Assembly (NCBI GenBank): GCA_023408315.1
Contig: JAEYKI010000001.1
Coordinates: 62,001-126,000, forward strand
Reading direction: 5' to 3'
Source of the DNA: Bacillota bacterium
GTDB lineage: Bacteria > Bacillota > Clostridia > Christensenellales > Christensenellaceae
DNA length: 64,000 nucleotides
Shown here: in pieces, positions 57,762 through 64,000 of the stretch
Position numbering within the stretch: the stretch's first letter is position 1
How the letters are laid out: every line of letters begins with the position of its first letter
Notes under the pieces: model-generated
Told to the model about the DNA's origin: nothing
Seen by the model: only the letters and a program-made list of their open reading frames with translations
Database searches by the model: none
Program-made: the position numbers and the translations under genes

Positions 57762-57793
57762 AAAATTCGGCCGGAGCAAAGCCCCGGCCGGAA
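57762..57793 (-). terminator. Terminator after the Gfo/Idh/MocA gene
   Basis: On the minus strand TTCCGGCCGGGGC pairs with GCTCCGGCCGAA (two mismatches) around TTT and is followed by TTTTCC. It ends the minus-strand unit from 59857 and lies before the operon promoter region. Confidence 0.65.
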
Positions 57794-57807
57794 GTAAGGA
57801 GGAAGAT

Positions 57808-58980
57808 TTACTTGATCTCAGATACTTTAACTTTTCTGCCCTCTTCATCGGATTTAATGGCCGCTTCCATCACGCGCATAATCTTTGCGCCGTCGCGGAA
57901 GTTGGGCTGGGGCATGGCGCCGTTCTTCAGGCAGGTCAGGTAATCGTATGCCGCGTTCACAAACGTTGTTTCGTAGCCTACGATGTGCCCGTCCGGCCAC
58001 CAGTTCGCCTCATAGGGATGCGCGCCGTTGGTGGTGATAATGGTGCGGAATCCCTTGATTCCCGCGCTGTCCGTTAAATCCAGGTATTGCAGTTCGTTCA
58101 TCCGCTCCAGATTCCAGATCAAGCTGCCCTTGGAACCGTATATCTCAAAGGTATTCATGTTTTTGCGGCCGCCCGCAAAGCGGCTTGTATCGCACGTGCC
58201 CAGCGTTTCTTTTCCCTCAAAGTCAAGAATCATAAAGCTTGCGTCGTCAATGGTCACGTCGCCCATCTCGGAAGAAGCGCCCGTGCCCGCCGTAAACGTG
58301 GCCGCGCCAGCTCCCGGCAGCGGGCGTTTTTTAATAAACGTGCGCATGTTGGCATATACGCTTTCAATTTCCCCCACCAGGAACCGCGCCAGGTCAACGT
58401 TGTGCGATCCAAGGTCGAACAACGGGCCAGCGCCCGCGAACTCTTTTTTTAAATGCCACGTGAGCGGAAAATTGGGATCCATAATCCAATCCTGCAAATA
58501 AGCGCCCCTGTAGTGATAAATCTCGCCAATCTTGCCTTCTTCAATGAGCTGCTTTGCATAACTGACAGCCGGTACTCTCCGGTAGTTGTGGTTCAGGTAC
58601 TGCAGCACGCCCGCTTTTTCGCATGCGTCTGCCATCTCCAGCGCGTCCTTATAGTTCAGGCAGCAGGGTTTTTCGCAGAATACATTCTTGCCGTGCTGCG
58701 CCGCATATACCGCCATGTCTTTATGCACCATGGTGGGCGCAACAATATCAACTATGTCAATGTCATCGCGCTCGATCACCTTCTGCCAGTCCATGGACCA
58801 TTCTTCAAATCCCCATTTTTCGCAGAAAGCTTTTGTTTCATTTTCAACCGTTCCAAAAATCACCTTTAAAACCGGTTCATAGTCCGTCTCGAATATCTTG
58901 CTTACCGTGCGCCACATATGGCTGTGCACTTTGCCCATAAAGCCGGTGCCCATTACGGCGATATTGATTTTCTTTTTCAT
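57808..58980 (-). CDS. Gfo/Idh/MocA family sugar oxidoreductase
   Basis: The 390-residue protein starts with the NAD fold INIAVMGTGFMGKVHSHMW, and the family signature NVFCEKPCCLNYKDALEMAD lies near residue 95. The C-terminal domain has GGRKNMNTFEIYGSKGSLIW and the typical LFDLGSHNVDLARFL. Relatives oxidise inositols, glucosides or sugar acids with NAD+. It follows the TIM-barrel gene by 13 bases, which is a common pair in inositol and 3-keto-sugar loci. The exact substrate cannot be told. Confidence 0.9.
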   Translation of the reverse strand: MKKKINIAVMGTGFMGKVHSHMWRTVSKIFETDYEPVLKVIFGTVENETKAFCEKWGFEEWSMDWQKVIERDDIDIVDIVAPTMVHKDMAVYAAQHGKNVFCEKPCCLNYKDALEMADACEKAGVLQYLNHNYRRVPAVSYAKQLIEEGKIGEIYHYRGAYLQDWIMDPNFPLTWHLKKEFAGAGPLFDLGSHNVDLARFLVGEIESVYANMRTFIKKRPLPGAGAATFTAGTGASSEMGDVTIDDASFMILDFEGKETLGTCDTSRFAGGRKNMNTFEIYGSKGSLIWNLERMNELQYLDLTDSAGIKGFRTIITTNGAHPYEANWWPDGHIVGYETTFVNAAYDYLTCLKNGAMPQPNFRDGAKIMRVMEAAIKSDEEGRKVKVSEIK

Positions 58981-58993
58981 TTGCCGCGTCCTC

Positions 58994-59857
58994 CTATTTC
59001 AACGAATTCACAATGTTCTTCAGGCCCTTCACGCTCAACTCAACTGCCTCGTCTTCACGTCCGCGCCAGTCCGCGTGCGGATGGTCGATCTCCACCGCCA
59101 AAAATCCGGTGAAGTCCTGCTTGTTCAGTATGTTTGCCAGCGTCTGGTTGTCTATCAGGCCCTGCCCAACCGGCACGCCGGAGAAGAAGAACCAGTCTGT
59201 GGGCCGCGCTTCCTTCACGTTTACCTGCAAATCCTTCAGGTGCACGGCCAGCACATGGGGCGCGAGTATTTCCATGCCGCGGATCGGGTCGTCCAGCAGG
59301 CGCAGGAAATTGCCGGTATCAAAGTTCACACCAAAGTTTGGGGAATTTACGCCCTCCAGCAACTGCTTGATCTCGTCCGCCGTGTAGTCTATGTGGTTTT
59401 CCACAGCCAGCTTAACGCCAACGTCTTCCGCAATCTTTACGGCTTCCCTGAACTGCTTTGTAAGCGCTTCAATCTGCGGGCCGTGCGGCTCCAGCCGGAA
59501 CATCAGGGACGAGCCCGTTACGCGCATTACGTCCGCGCCGATCAATTTTGCCTTGGGGATGCACGCCTTCATCTCTGCAAACGCGTCCGCGTTCTTCCCG
59601 CGTTCCAGCCCGTCCGGGTGGCCCCACGCAAATACGCGGTCAAACCCGTATTCGTCTATCTGCGCCTTTAAGTCCTTCATGTATGCGTCGTCCAGCGTAC
59701 TAAAAAAGCACGATTCCAAGGATACGCCGTCTACGTCCAGTTCCTTTGCGCGCGCTAAAAAGTCTTCCATCGTCCACTTCTTGGCAGGCTGGTCCTGATC
59801 CGGGTATACCTCTCCAAAAAACCGGTGGTAGCAGTAACTGTCGATTCCAATCTTCAT
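58994..59857 (-). CDS. Sugar phosphate isomerase/epimerase (xylose isomerase-like TIM barrel)
   Basis: The 287-residue protein has the AP2EC-type barrel: IGIDSYCYHRFFGEVYPDQD, AVENHIDYTADEIKQLLEGV (metal Glu and His), NFGVNFDTGNFLRLLDDPIR and AVEIDHPHADW. It probably isomerises or epimerises a ketose or a keto-inositol. The ATG at 59857 follows AAGGAGG; a longer frame upstream runs into a hairpin repeat. It is the first gene of the pair with the dehydrogenase. Confidence 0.88.
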   Translation of the reverse strand: MKIGIDSYCYHRFFGEVYPDQDQPAKKWTMEDFLARAKELDVDGVSLESCFFSTLDDAYMKDLKAQIDEYGFDRVFAWGHPDGLERGKNADAFAEMKACIPKAKLIGADVMRVTGSSLMFRLEPHGPQIEALTKQFREAVKIAEDVGVKLAVENHIDYTADEIKQLLEGVNSPNFGVNFDTGNFLRLLDDPIRGMEILAPHVLAVHLKDLQVNVKEARPTDWFFFSGVPVGQGLIDNQTLANILNKQDFTGFLAVEIDHPHADWRGREDEAVELSVKGLKNIVNSLK

Positions 59858-59885
59858 ATCAAATTCCCTCCTTAAATCTTTTTTC

Positions 59886-59932
59886 GTACCCTTTCTTTGT
59901 AGAAAAAAGAAAGGGTACCCCAAAGAAAACCT
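59886..59932. repeat. 13-bp hairpin with GTACCCCAAAGAAAACCT repeat
   Basis: GTACCCTTTCTTT (59886-59898) and AAAGAAAGGGTAC are perfect 13-base complements. The right arm continues into GTACCCCAAAGAAAACCT (59915-59932), which recurs exactly at 7794-7811. It lies just upstream of the ribosome site of the TIM-barrel gene. The 220-base spacer to the isomerase gene also holds CGGGGGACAGAGTCCCCCG near 60055. Confidence 0.7.
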
Positions 59933-60077
59933 AACATTCATTTACTCTAGCTCCAATGCTCGATCCCAAAACCACTTTAAATCATCCGCATCAACTTCCT
60001 GTATGAAGTTGTATGCGGATACCTTAAGCAGGGGGTGGCAGCGAAGCGTCGGACGGGGGACAGAGTCCCCCGCCGAG

Positions 60078-61406
60078 TTATAATACTTGCGCTTCAAATC
60101 CGAATACTTTGGCGAGCTGCAACAGTTCGGTCTTTTTGTTGCCTACAATGATGAGCGCGTGGTGCGAGCACAGGGCGTCCATCACCTTATGGCCGTCCTT
60201 ATAGCGGATCAGCGCGCCGTTGCGGCAATCAGAACCGGGGTACTGCACATAATCCTCTATCTCCGCCTCAATGATGCTCAGGCGTTTAAAGTCGGGATAT
60301 ATCTTTGCCAGCGTAACGGGGCCTTTGGGCATCTGGCAGTTCACCATGCAGGCGTTGTCATTCACAATCTCCAGCACCTTGGGGCAAAGCTGCCAGTCTG
60401 TGCAAAAGGACGGGGGCACCAGGCCGAAGTATCCGCAGTGTACGCCCAGGGCGTGGTTGTCCGGGTCTTCTATATCCGGGAACTTGTCGATCTTCTCGTG
60501 CGCCAGCGCAGCCATGCCAACAAGGAACGGATAAATGTTCGTCATCATAATGGGCGCTTCCAGCGTGCGGTACAGGATAAATGTGCTGAGAAGCGTCAGC
60601 GTGTCGCCCTCGCAGGCCCAGATAATATTGTCTTTTTCAAAGATCATGTTCCATGCCAGGCAGGGCGTGGTATCCGAATGAAAGGATTCGTTCAGGCAGT
60701 TGGCGCCAACGCCGTCCACACCGCCCAACTCGTCGATCACTTCTTTAACGGCCACATATATCTTTACCGCTTTCAGGTAGTTTTCTTCGCTTAAATCCTT
60801 GCTGATATTGAGATTCCAGCCCGCGCTGGCCTTGCGCGCTTCGTCGTCGCTGATTTGTCTCGCACGTTCATTCAGCCCTTTCCAGCTCCTGTAGATCATT
60901 TGCAGGCCGAATGTTTTTTCCATCAGGTCTGTGCATTCTTTTTCCCACCAGTAGAAGCGCTTGAAAATGTACGCCTGCATGCCTTCTCCGGGGCTGTCCT
61001 GGAACGTCAGGAATTTTGCGCCCTTTAGCTTTTCTTTGGCGGCAATCGCCCGGACGACCACCTTGGCAAGCTCTATGTTGTAGGGCGAAAATACGTTAAG
61101 GCCTTTCTCCCGCAGGTATGTAACGATCTCCCAGTCCCACATTTCCACCGTGCCAAACCGGCTGGTAAGCACCACCATGGGCAGATTGATCTTTTTTAAT
61201 TCATCCGCTTCCTTGAACGCCGCGCCGATAAGCTGCGGAAATACAATGGCGTCCGCCTCCGGAATCTTCTTGCCCACGCATACGGGTTCCAGAAACTCCG
61301 CAACGTCTCCATAAAACTCGTGCAGCCTTTTAAGCTGCGCGTCAAACTCGCCGCGTTCCCTTTCGTTTGCTGCGGCAAAATACAATGGCAAAAGCCTGGC
61401 TTTCAT
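60078..61406 (-). CDS. L-fucose/L-arabinose isomerase-like protein
   Basis: The 442-residue protein has the fold of the fucose/arabinose isomerase superfamily. There is an N-terminal Rossmann-like part (ARLLPLYFAAANERERGEFD, then PEADAIVFPQLIGAAFKEAD) and a C-terminal metal part (ANCLNESFHSDTTPCLAWNM, then WACEGDTLTLLSTFILYRTL). Glutamates in LNESFH and ACEGD fit the manganese site. It probably interconverts an aldose and ketose. It is divergent from the GNAT gene and has a promoter with a palindrome. The specific sugar is unknown. Confidence 0.8.
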   Translation of the reverse strand: MKARLLPLYFAAANERERGEFDAQLKRLHEFYGDVAEFLEPVCVGKKIPEADAIVFPQLIGAAFKEADELKKINLPMVVLTSRFGTVEMWDWEIVTYLREKGLNVFSPYNIELAKVVVRAIAAKEKLKGAKFLTFQDSPGEGMQAYIFKRFYWWEKECTDLMEKTFGLQMIYRSWKGLNERARQISDDEARKASAGWNLNISKDLSEENYLKAVKIYVAVKEVIDELGGVDGVGANCLNESFHSDTTPCLAWNMIFEKDNIIWACEGDTLTLLSTFILYRTLEAPIMMTNIYPFLVGMAALAHEKIDKFPDIEDPDNHALGVHCGYFGLVPPSFCTDWQLCPKVLEIVNDNACMVNCQMPKGPVTLAKIYPDFKRLSIIEAEIEDYVQYPGSDCRNGALIRYKDGHKVMDALCSHHALIIVGNKKTELLQLAKVFGFEAQVL

Positions 61407-61455
61407 AACAAAATACCTCCTGTCATAAGTCGCATGTATATTAAAAAGAATTACT

Positions 61456-61472
61456 AACGCTAGCATTATAAC
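61456..61472 (-). promoter_or_regulatory. Extended -10 promoter with LacI-type palindrome
   Basis: On the minus strand TGTTATAAT (extended -10) covers 61465-61473. The pseudo-palindrome AACGCTAGCATT (61456-61467) has a central GCTAGC like LacI-family operators and overlaps the -10. It lies 50 bases upstream of the isomerase start. No clear -35 box was found, which fits the extended -10 type. Confidence 0.5.
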
Positions 61473-61637
61473 ACTATATGAAAAAAATTAATAGCCAAAA
61501 CAATAATATTCAATAATAAATTTATAAAATAATTATTTTTTATGTAATGTTATACCAATTTATATTCTTTATTTTATAATAGTAACCAGCGGCGGCCTTT
61601 TGCGCCCCTGCATCAAATATTTTGAGGAGGCTACCCA

Positions 61638-62084
61638 ATGATTAAACGTGCAGGCAGAGCAGACCTGCCTGAGATTTTGGCCCTGCAAAAGCTTGCGTTT
61701 CTGAGTGAAGCGGAGATATACGGAGACTACACCATTCCCCCGCTTACCCAAACGCTGGAGGCATTGGAACAGGATTTTGTAAGCCAGGTAATTTTAAAAG
61801 AAACCGGAAACGGCAAAATTACCGGTTCTGTGCGCGGCTTTGAAACGCAACCCGGCGTTTGCTATATCGGCCGCCTCATCGTGCACCCGGATCATCAGAA
61901 CAAAGGCATAGGCAAAAAATTGATGGAAAGCATAGAGGCCTGTTTTCCGCACTGTTCCCGGTTTGTTTTATCCACCGGCAGCAAAAGTCTTAAAAACATA
62001 CGGCTGTATAAAAGCCTGGGCTATAGCATTACCCGGGAAGAAATAATAAACGATGCCCTTACGCTGGTACATCTTGAAAAATAA
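61638..62084 (+). CDS. GNAT family N-acetyltransferase
   Basis: The 148-residue protein has the GNAT fold with the acetyl-CoA loop VHPDHQNKGIGKKLMESIEA near residue 85, and the start MIKRAGRADLPEILALQKLA. It transfers acetyl groups to an amine or alcohol that cannot be named. It is the only plus-strand gene of the sugar region, inserted between two metabolic genes on the minus strand. The ATG at 61638 follows GAGGAGG. A terminator follows. Confidence 0.85.
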   Translation: MIKRAGRADLPEILALQKLAFLSEAEIYGDYTIPPLTQTLEALEQDFVSQVILKETGNGKITGSVRGFETQPGVCYIGRLIVHPDHQNKGIGKKLMESIEACFPHCSRFVLSTGSKSLKNIRLYKSLGYSITREEIINDALTLVHLEK

Positions 62085-62087
62085 ACA

Positions 62088-62112
62088 AAAGGACCGTTAT
62101 GGCCCTTTTTGA
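62088..62112. terminator. Terminator between convergent genes
   Basis: AAAAGGACC pairs with GGCCCTTTT with one mismatch around GTTAT and is followed by T's on the plus strand. It separates the GNAT gene from the convergent TIM-barrel gene, 34 bases apart. Confidence 0.7.
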
Positions 62113-62118
62113 TGTGTC

Positions 62119-63102
62119 TTATTTCTGCTCAGCAGGGATATTGAATATCTTGTCCTTGCGTCCCTCGTAAGGCGCTTTGATGAGCAGGGGTTTCAGGTAA
62201 GCAGCAACCTTTTCCACGCCGTCGCCCACGCTCATGGTCACATCCTCGTGCTCGTAGGAGAGAACGTAGTCGTAACCCACCATGGAAAGCTCTGTGATCA
62301 CTTTCTTCCACGGTACGTCGCCCCAGCCGGGTATACGGAACCTAAAAGACCTGTCCAACCGCTGCCAGTCGCCGCGCATCAGCACGCCGCCCATCTGCAC
62401 GTTGTGCTCCACAACTTCCGCGTCCTTTGCGTGCACATGGAAAATGCGGTCGCCCAGCTGGTCTATGAAGTTTTCCACCTTAAGCCCCAGATATGTAAGG
62501 TTTGCCGGGTCCATGTTGAAGCCGAACGCCGGGTGGTAGGAAAGCAGTTCCAGCGCACGCTTGGCTGTATGAATATCGTATATAATATTGTTGGGGTGCG
62601 GCTCCATGGCAAATTTTACGCCATATTCCTTAAACTTGTCCAGAATGGGCGTAAAAATTTCCACAAAATCGCGTTCCATCTGCTCCCATGCCCCACCGTT
62701 TGGGAACGGAAAATACCTGCCAAAGTCCGCAATACCCGTGAATCCGTTGACCACCGGGCATTCCAAAGCGTTGGCCGCCTGCGCGGATTTGATCAGGCTC
62801 TGCGTGCCGTATTGTATTTTCTCTTCCTTTGTACCCTTGTACAGCAAGTCCGTCTCTTCGTTGGAACCCAGCAGCAGCATGGAATCCGCGTGGTTGGAGA
62901 GCGCGGATATGCCAAGTCCGTAGTGTGTCACCTTTTTTTTGAATGCAGCCGCGCCGCCCGCTATAATCTCGTCGCAGTCCAGTTGGCCGTTGCCTATGTA
63001 GCAAGGAATCTCCAGCATTTCGTAGCCGTGTTCGCTGGCTATCTTTGCAACCTCTTCCACCGGAAGGTGCGCGTAGTTTGCGGCAAAAAATCCAAGTTTC
63101 AT
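62119..63102 (-). CDS. Sugar phosphate isomerase/epimerase (TIM barrel)
   Basis: The 327-residue protein has the AP2EC barrel pattern: FFAANYAHLPVEEVAKIASE, FAMEPHPNNIIYDIHTAKRA (metal Glu and His), PAFGFNMDPANLTYLGLKVE and IFHVHAKDAEVVEHNVQMGG. It resembles hydroxypyruvate isomerase and myo-inosose-type isomerases of sugar loci. It is separated from the KDPG aldolase gene by a hairpin repeat. The ATG at 63102 follows GGGAGG. Confidence 0.88.
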   Translation of the reverse strand: MKLGFFAANYAHLPVEEVAKIASEHGYEMLEIPCYIGNGQLDCDEIIAGGAAAFKKKVTHYGLGISALSNHADSMLLLGSNEETDLLYKGTKEEKIQYGTQSLIKSAQAANALECPVVNGFTGIADFGRYFPFPNGGAWEQMERDFVEIFTPILDKFKEYGVKFAMEPHPNNIIYDIHTAKRALELLSYHPAFGFNMDPANLTYLGLKVENFIDQLGDRIFHVHAKDAEVVEHNVQMGGVLMRGDWQRLDRSFRFRIPGWGDVPWKKVITELSMVGYDYVLSYEHEDVTMSVGDGVEKVAAYLKPLLIKAPYEGRKDKIFNIPAEQK

Positions 63103-63160
63103 ATCTATAAACCTCCCATGTATATTTTTTCTGAATGTTTTTATGAACCGTTAAAGAATT

Positions 63161-63213
63161 GGAGGCTACTCGCCTCCAAACCTCCGCCAACGGGACACAT
63201 GTCCCTTGGGAAT
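63161..63213. repeat. Dispersed hairpin repeat, copy C
   Basis: GGAGGCTACTCGCCTCCAAAC is followed by CTCCGCCAACGGGACACATG and TCCCTTGGGAATCTC. It has the same two-hairpin plan as the copies at 14973 and 16393, with matched changes in the second stem (AACGGGACA/TGTCCCTTG). It lies between the KDPG aldolase and TIM-barrel genes. Confidence 0.8.
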
Positions 63214-63235
63214 CTCATCCCAAAAAATTAAAGAA

Positions 63236-63877
63236 TTACTTTCTTGCTGCGGCAACCGCGGCAACCATTTTCCTGCCTATCTCAACAATGGATTCATAGT
63301 CGCCCTTTTTGGCTCCGGCCGTCAGGTCGCTACCTGCGCCAACCGCTACACAGCCCGCTTTGATCCATTCCGCCGCATTGTCCGCGTTCACGCCGCCGGT
63401 GGGCATCATCTTCGCCTGGGGCAGCGGTCCTTTAAACGCCTTTATGATCGGTGGCCCAAACAAATTTCCGGGGAATATCTTGATGATATCCGCTCCGGCT
63501 TCCATGCATTCAACGGCTTCCTTAATTGTCATCGCGCCCGGCATGCAGGCCACCTGATACCTCAGGCAGGTTTTCACCGTTTCCACGTCCAGGCAGGGGC
63601 TTACAATGTAATTTGCGCCCGCCAGAATAGCCGCCCGCGCGGTCTCGCTGTCCAGAACCGTGCCGGCGCCCACCAGCATTTCTTCCGGTTTATATGTGCG
63701 GGTCAGGGTGCGGATGATATCCAGCGCGCCCGGAACGGTAAACGTAATTTCAATTCCTACAATTCCCGCCCGGATGCAGGCTTCCGAAATCTTAACCGCT
63801 TGTTCTTCACTGTCCGCGCGCACCACGGCGATTACGCCGCAATCCGTGAGCCGCTTTAAAACTTCCTGTTTTTCCAT
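63236..63877 (-). CDS. eda: KDPG/KHG aldolase (2-dehydro-3-deoxy-phosphogluconate aldolase)
   Basis: The 213-residue class I aldolase cleaves 2-keto-3-deoxy acids to pyruvate and an aldehyde. Signatures are RADSEEQAVKISEACIRAGI, GIEITFTVPGAL (catalytic glutamate), GAGTVLDSETARAAILAGA and the Schiff-base lysine in IIKIFPGNLFGPPIIKA, then MPTGGVNADNAAEWI. It may act on a deoxy sugar acid made by the neighbouring dehydrogenase and isomerases. The start is the ATG at 63877. It is 14 bases after the partial hydroxyacid dehydrogenase. Confidence 0.93.
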   Translation of the reverse strand: MEKQEVLKRLTDCGVIAVVRADSEEQAVKISEACIRAGIVGIEITFTVPGALDIIRTLTRTYKPEEMLVGAGTVLDSETARAAILAGANYIVSPCLDVETVKTCLRYQVACMPGAMTIKEAVECMEAGADIIKIFPGNLFGPPIIKAFKGPLPQAKMMPTGGVNADNAAEWIKAGCVAVGAGSDLTAGAKKGDYESIVEIGRKMVAAVAAARK

Positions 63878-63891
63878 TCTTTTTTCCCTCT

Positions 63892-64000
63892 CTATTTATT
63901 CAGAACATACTTGCAGGGCTCGCCCTTCAGCACTGCAATACAGTTGTCCACCGCCATCATACCCATTGCCTGCACGGCTTCGCCGGTATGCGCGCCGGTA
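63892..64000 (-). CDS. 2-hydroxyacid dehydrogenase, C-terminal fragment (cut by window edge)
   Basis: Only the last 35 codons are in the window: TGAHTGEAVQAMGMMAVDNC followed by IAVLKGEPCKYVLNK. This matches the C-terminal end of D-isomer-specific 2-hydroxyacid dehydrogenases (3-phosphoglycerate dehydrogenase group), where the TPHIGAHT histidine precedes the final helix. The rest lies beyond 64000. It lies 14 bases upstream of eda on the same strand, so it is probably in one unit with it. Confidence 0.7.
   Translation of the reverse strand, partial: TGAHTGEAVQAMGMMAVDNCIAVLKGEPCKYVLNK

Noticed and set aside
1..64000. CRISPR array, tRNA or rRNA genes
   Set aside because: No regularly spaced direct repeats, tRNA cloverleaf signatures or rRNA blocks were seen on either strand.

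Overview
The window looks like chromosome of a spore-forming anaerobe of the Clostridia (Bacillota). Supporting signs are a small acid-soluble spore protein of the Tlp type, YitT and YkvI family membrane proteins, the long clostridial form of HflX, a complete anaerobic 4-hydroxybutyrate pathway with an oxygen-sensitive dehydratase, a glycyl radical enzyme with its activase, and many iron-sulfur proteins. G+C is moderate with AT-rich promoters. The genus cannot be named from this sequence. No rRNA, tRNA, CRISPR array, phage or intact insertion sequence was seen.

Layout. 1-25 kb is mostly housekeeping: the end of a glycosyltransferase, YitT, an orphan MazF toxin divergent from a small XRE regulator, an operon of nnr, acpS, a P1 peptidase and recX, then hflX-cca, tlp, a phosphatidyltransferase and the larB-larE-larC nickel-pincer cofactor genes. 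Next come two tandem DUF2935 genes, ykvI and a run of exported or lipid-anchored proteins, two of them built from a repeated domain not recognised here. Several spacers carry members of dispersed hairpin repeat families.

25.1-34.4 kb (minus strand) is a bacterial microcompartment operon of 13 genes from one clear promoter: pduL, a PduM-like protein, three pentamer vertex genes, pduP, pduS, a PduT-like trimer, two hexamer shell genes, a class II sugar-phosphate aldolase with a C-terminal helix of the cargo-targeting kind, a ferredoxin-like aldo/keto reductase and a Gfo/Idh/MocA oxidoreductase. No diol dehydratase, cobalamin enzyme, glycyl radical enzyme or alcohol dehydrogenase lies in it. It therefore looks like an aldolase-type compartment that processes lactaldehyde (or a similar short aldehyde) from fuculose- or rhamnulose-phosphate. 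A DHA2-type MFS transporter is divergent, followed further on by a xylulokinase-like FGGY kinase and a Vat-like acetyltransferase.

39.0-57.5 kb (minus strand) is a run of 17 genes on one strand: aldehyde dehydrogenase, glycyl radical enzyme, its activase, 4-hydroxybutyrate dehydrogenase, 4-hydroxybutyryl-CoA dehydratase, 4-hydroxybutyrate CoA-transferase, a two-part transketolase, 3-hydroxybutyryl-CoA dehydrogenase, a zinc alcohol dehydrogenase, a GntR/FCD regulator, a VOC protein, acyl-CoA dehydrogenase, aldo/keto reductase, thiolase, enoyl-CoA hydratase and an SDR. Together these can take succinate semialdehyde or 4-hydroxybutyrate through crotonyl-CoA to acetyl-CoA or butyryl-CoA. The glycyl radical enzyme keeps the Cys-x-Glu signature of eliminases but in the unusual form GCWE, and probably supplies the C4 aldehyde from a diol. 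This is the best candidate here for an undescribed pathway. Matching sites overlap the -10 elements of the operon promoter and of the regulator's own promoter.

57.8-64 kb holds a sugar or sugar-acid gene set: a Gfo/Idh/MocA dehydrogenase, two TIM-barrel isomerase/epimerases, an L-fucose/arabinose isomerase-like protein, a KDPG/KHG aldolase and the end of a 2-hydroxyacid dehydrogenase, with a GNAT gene on the other strand.
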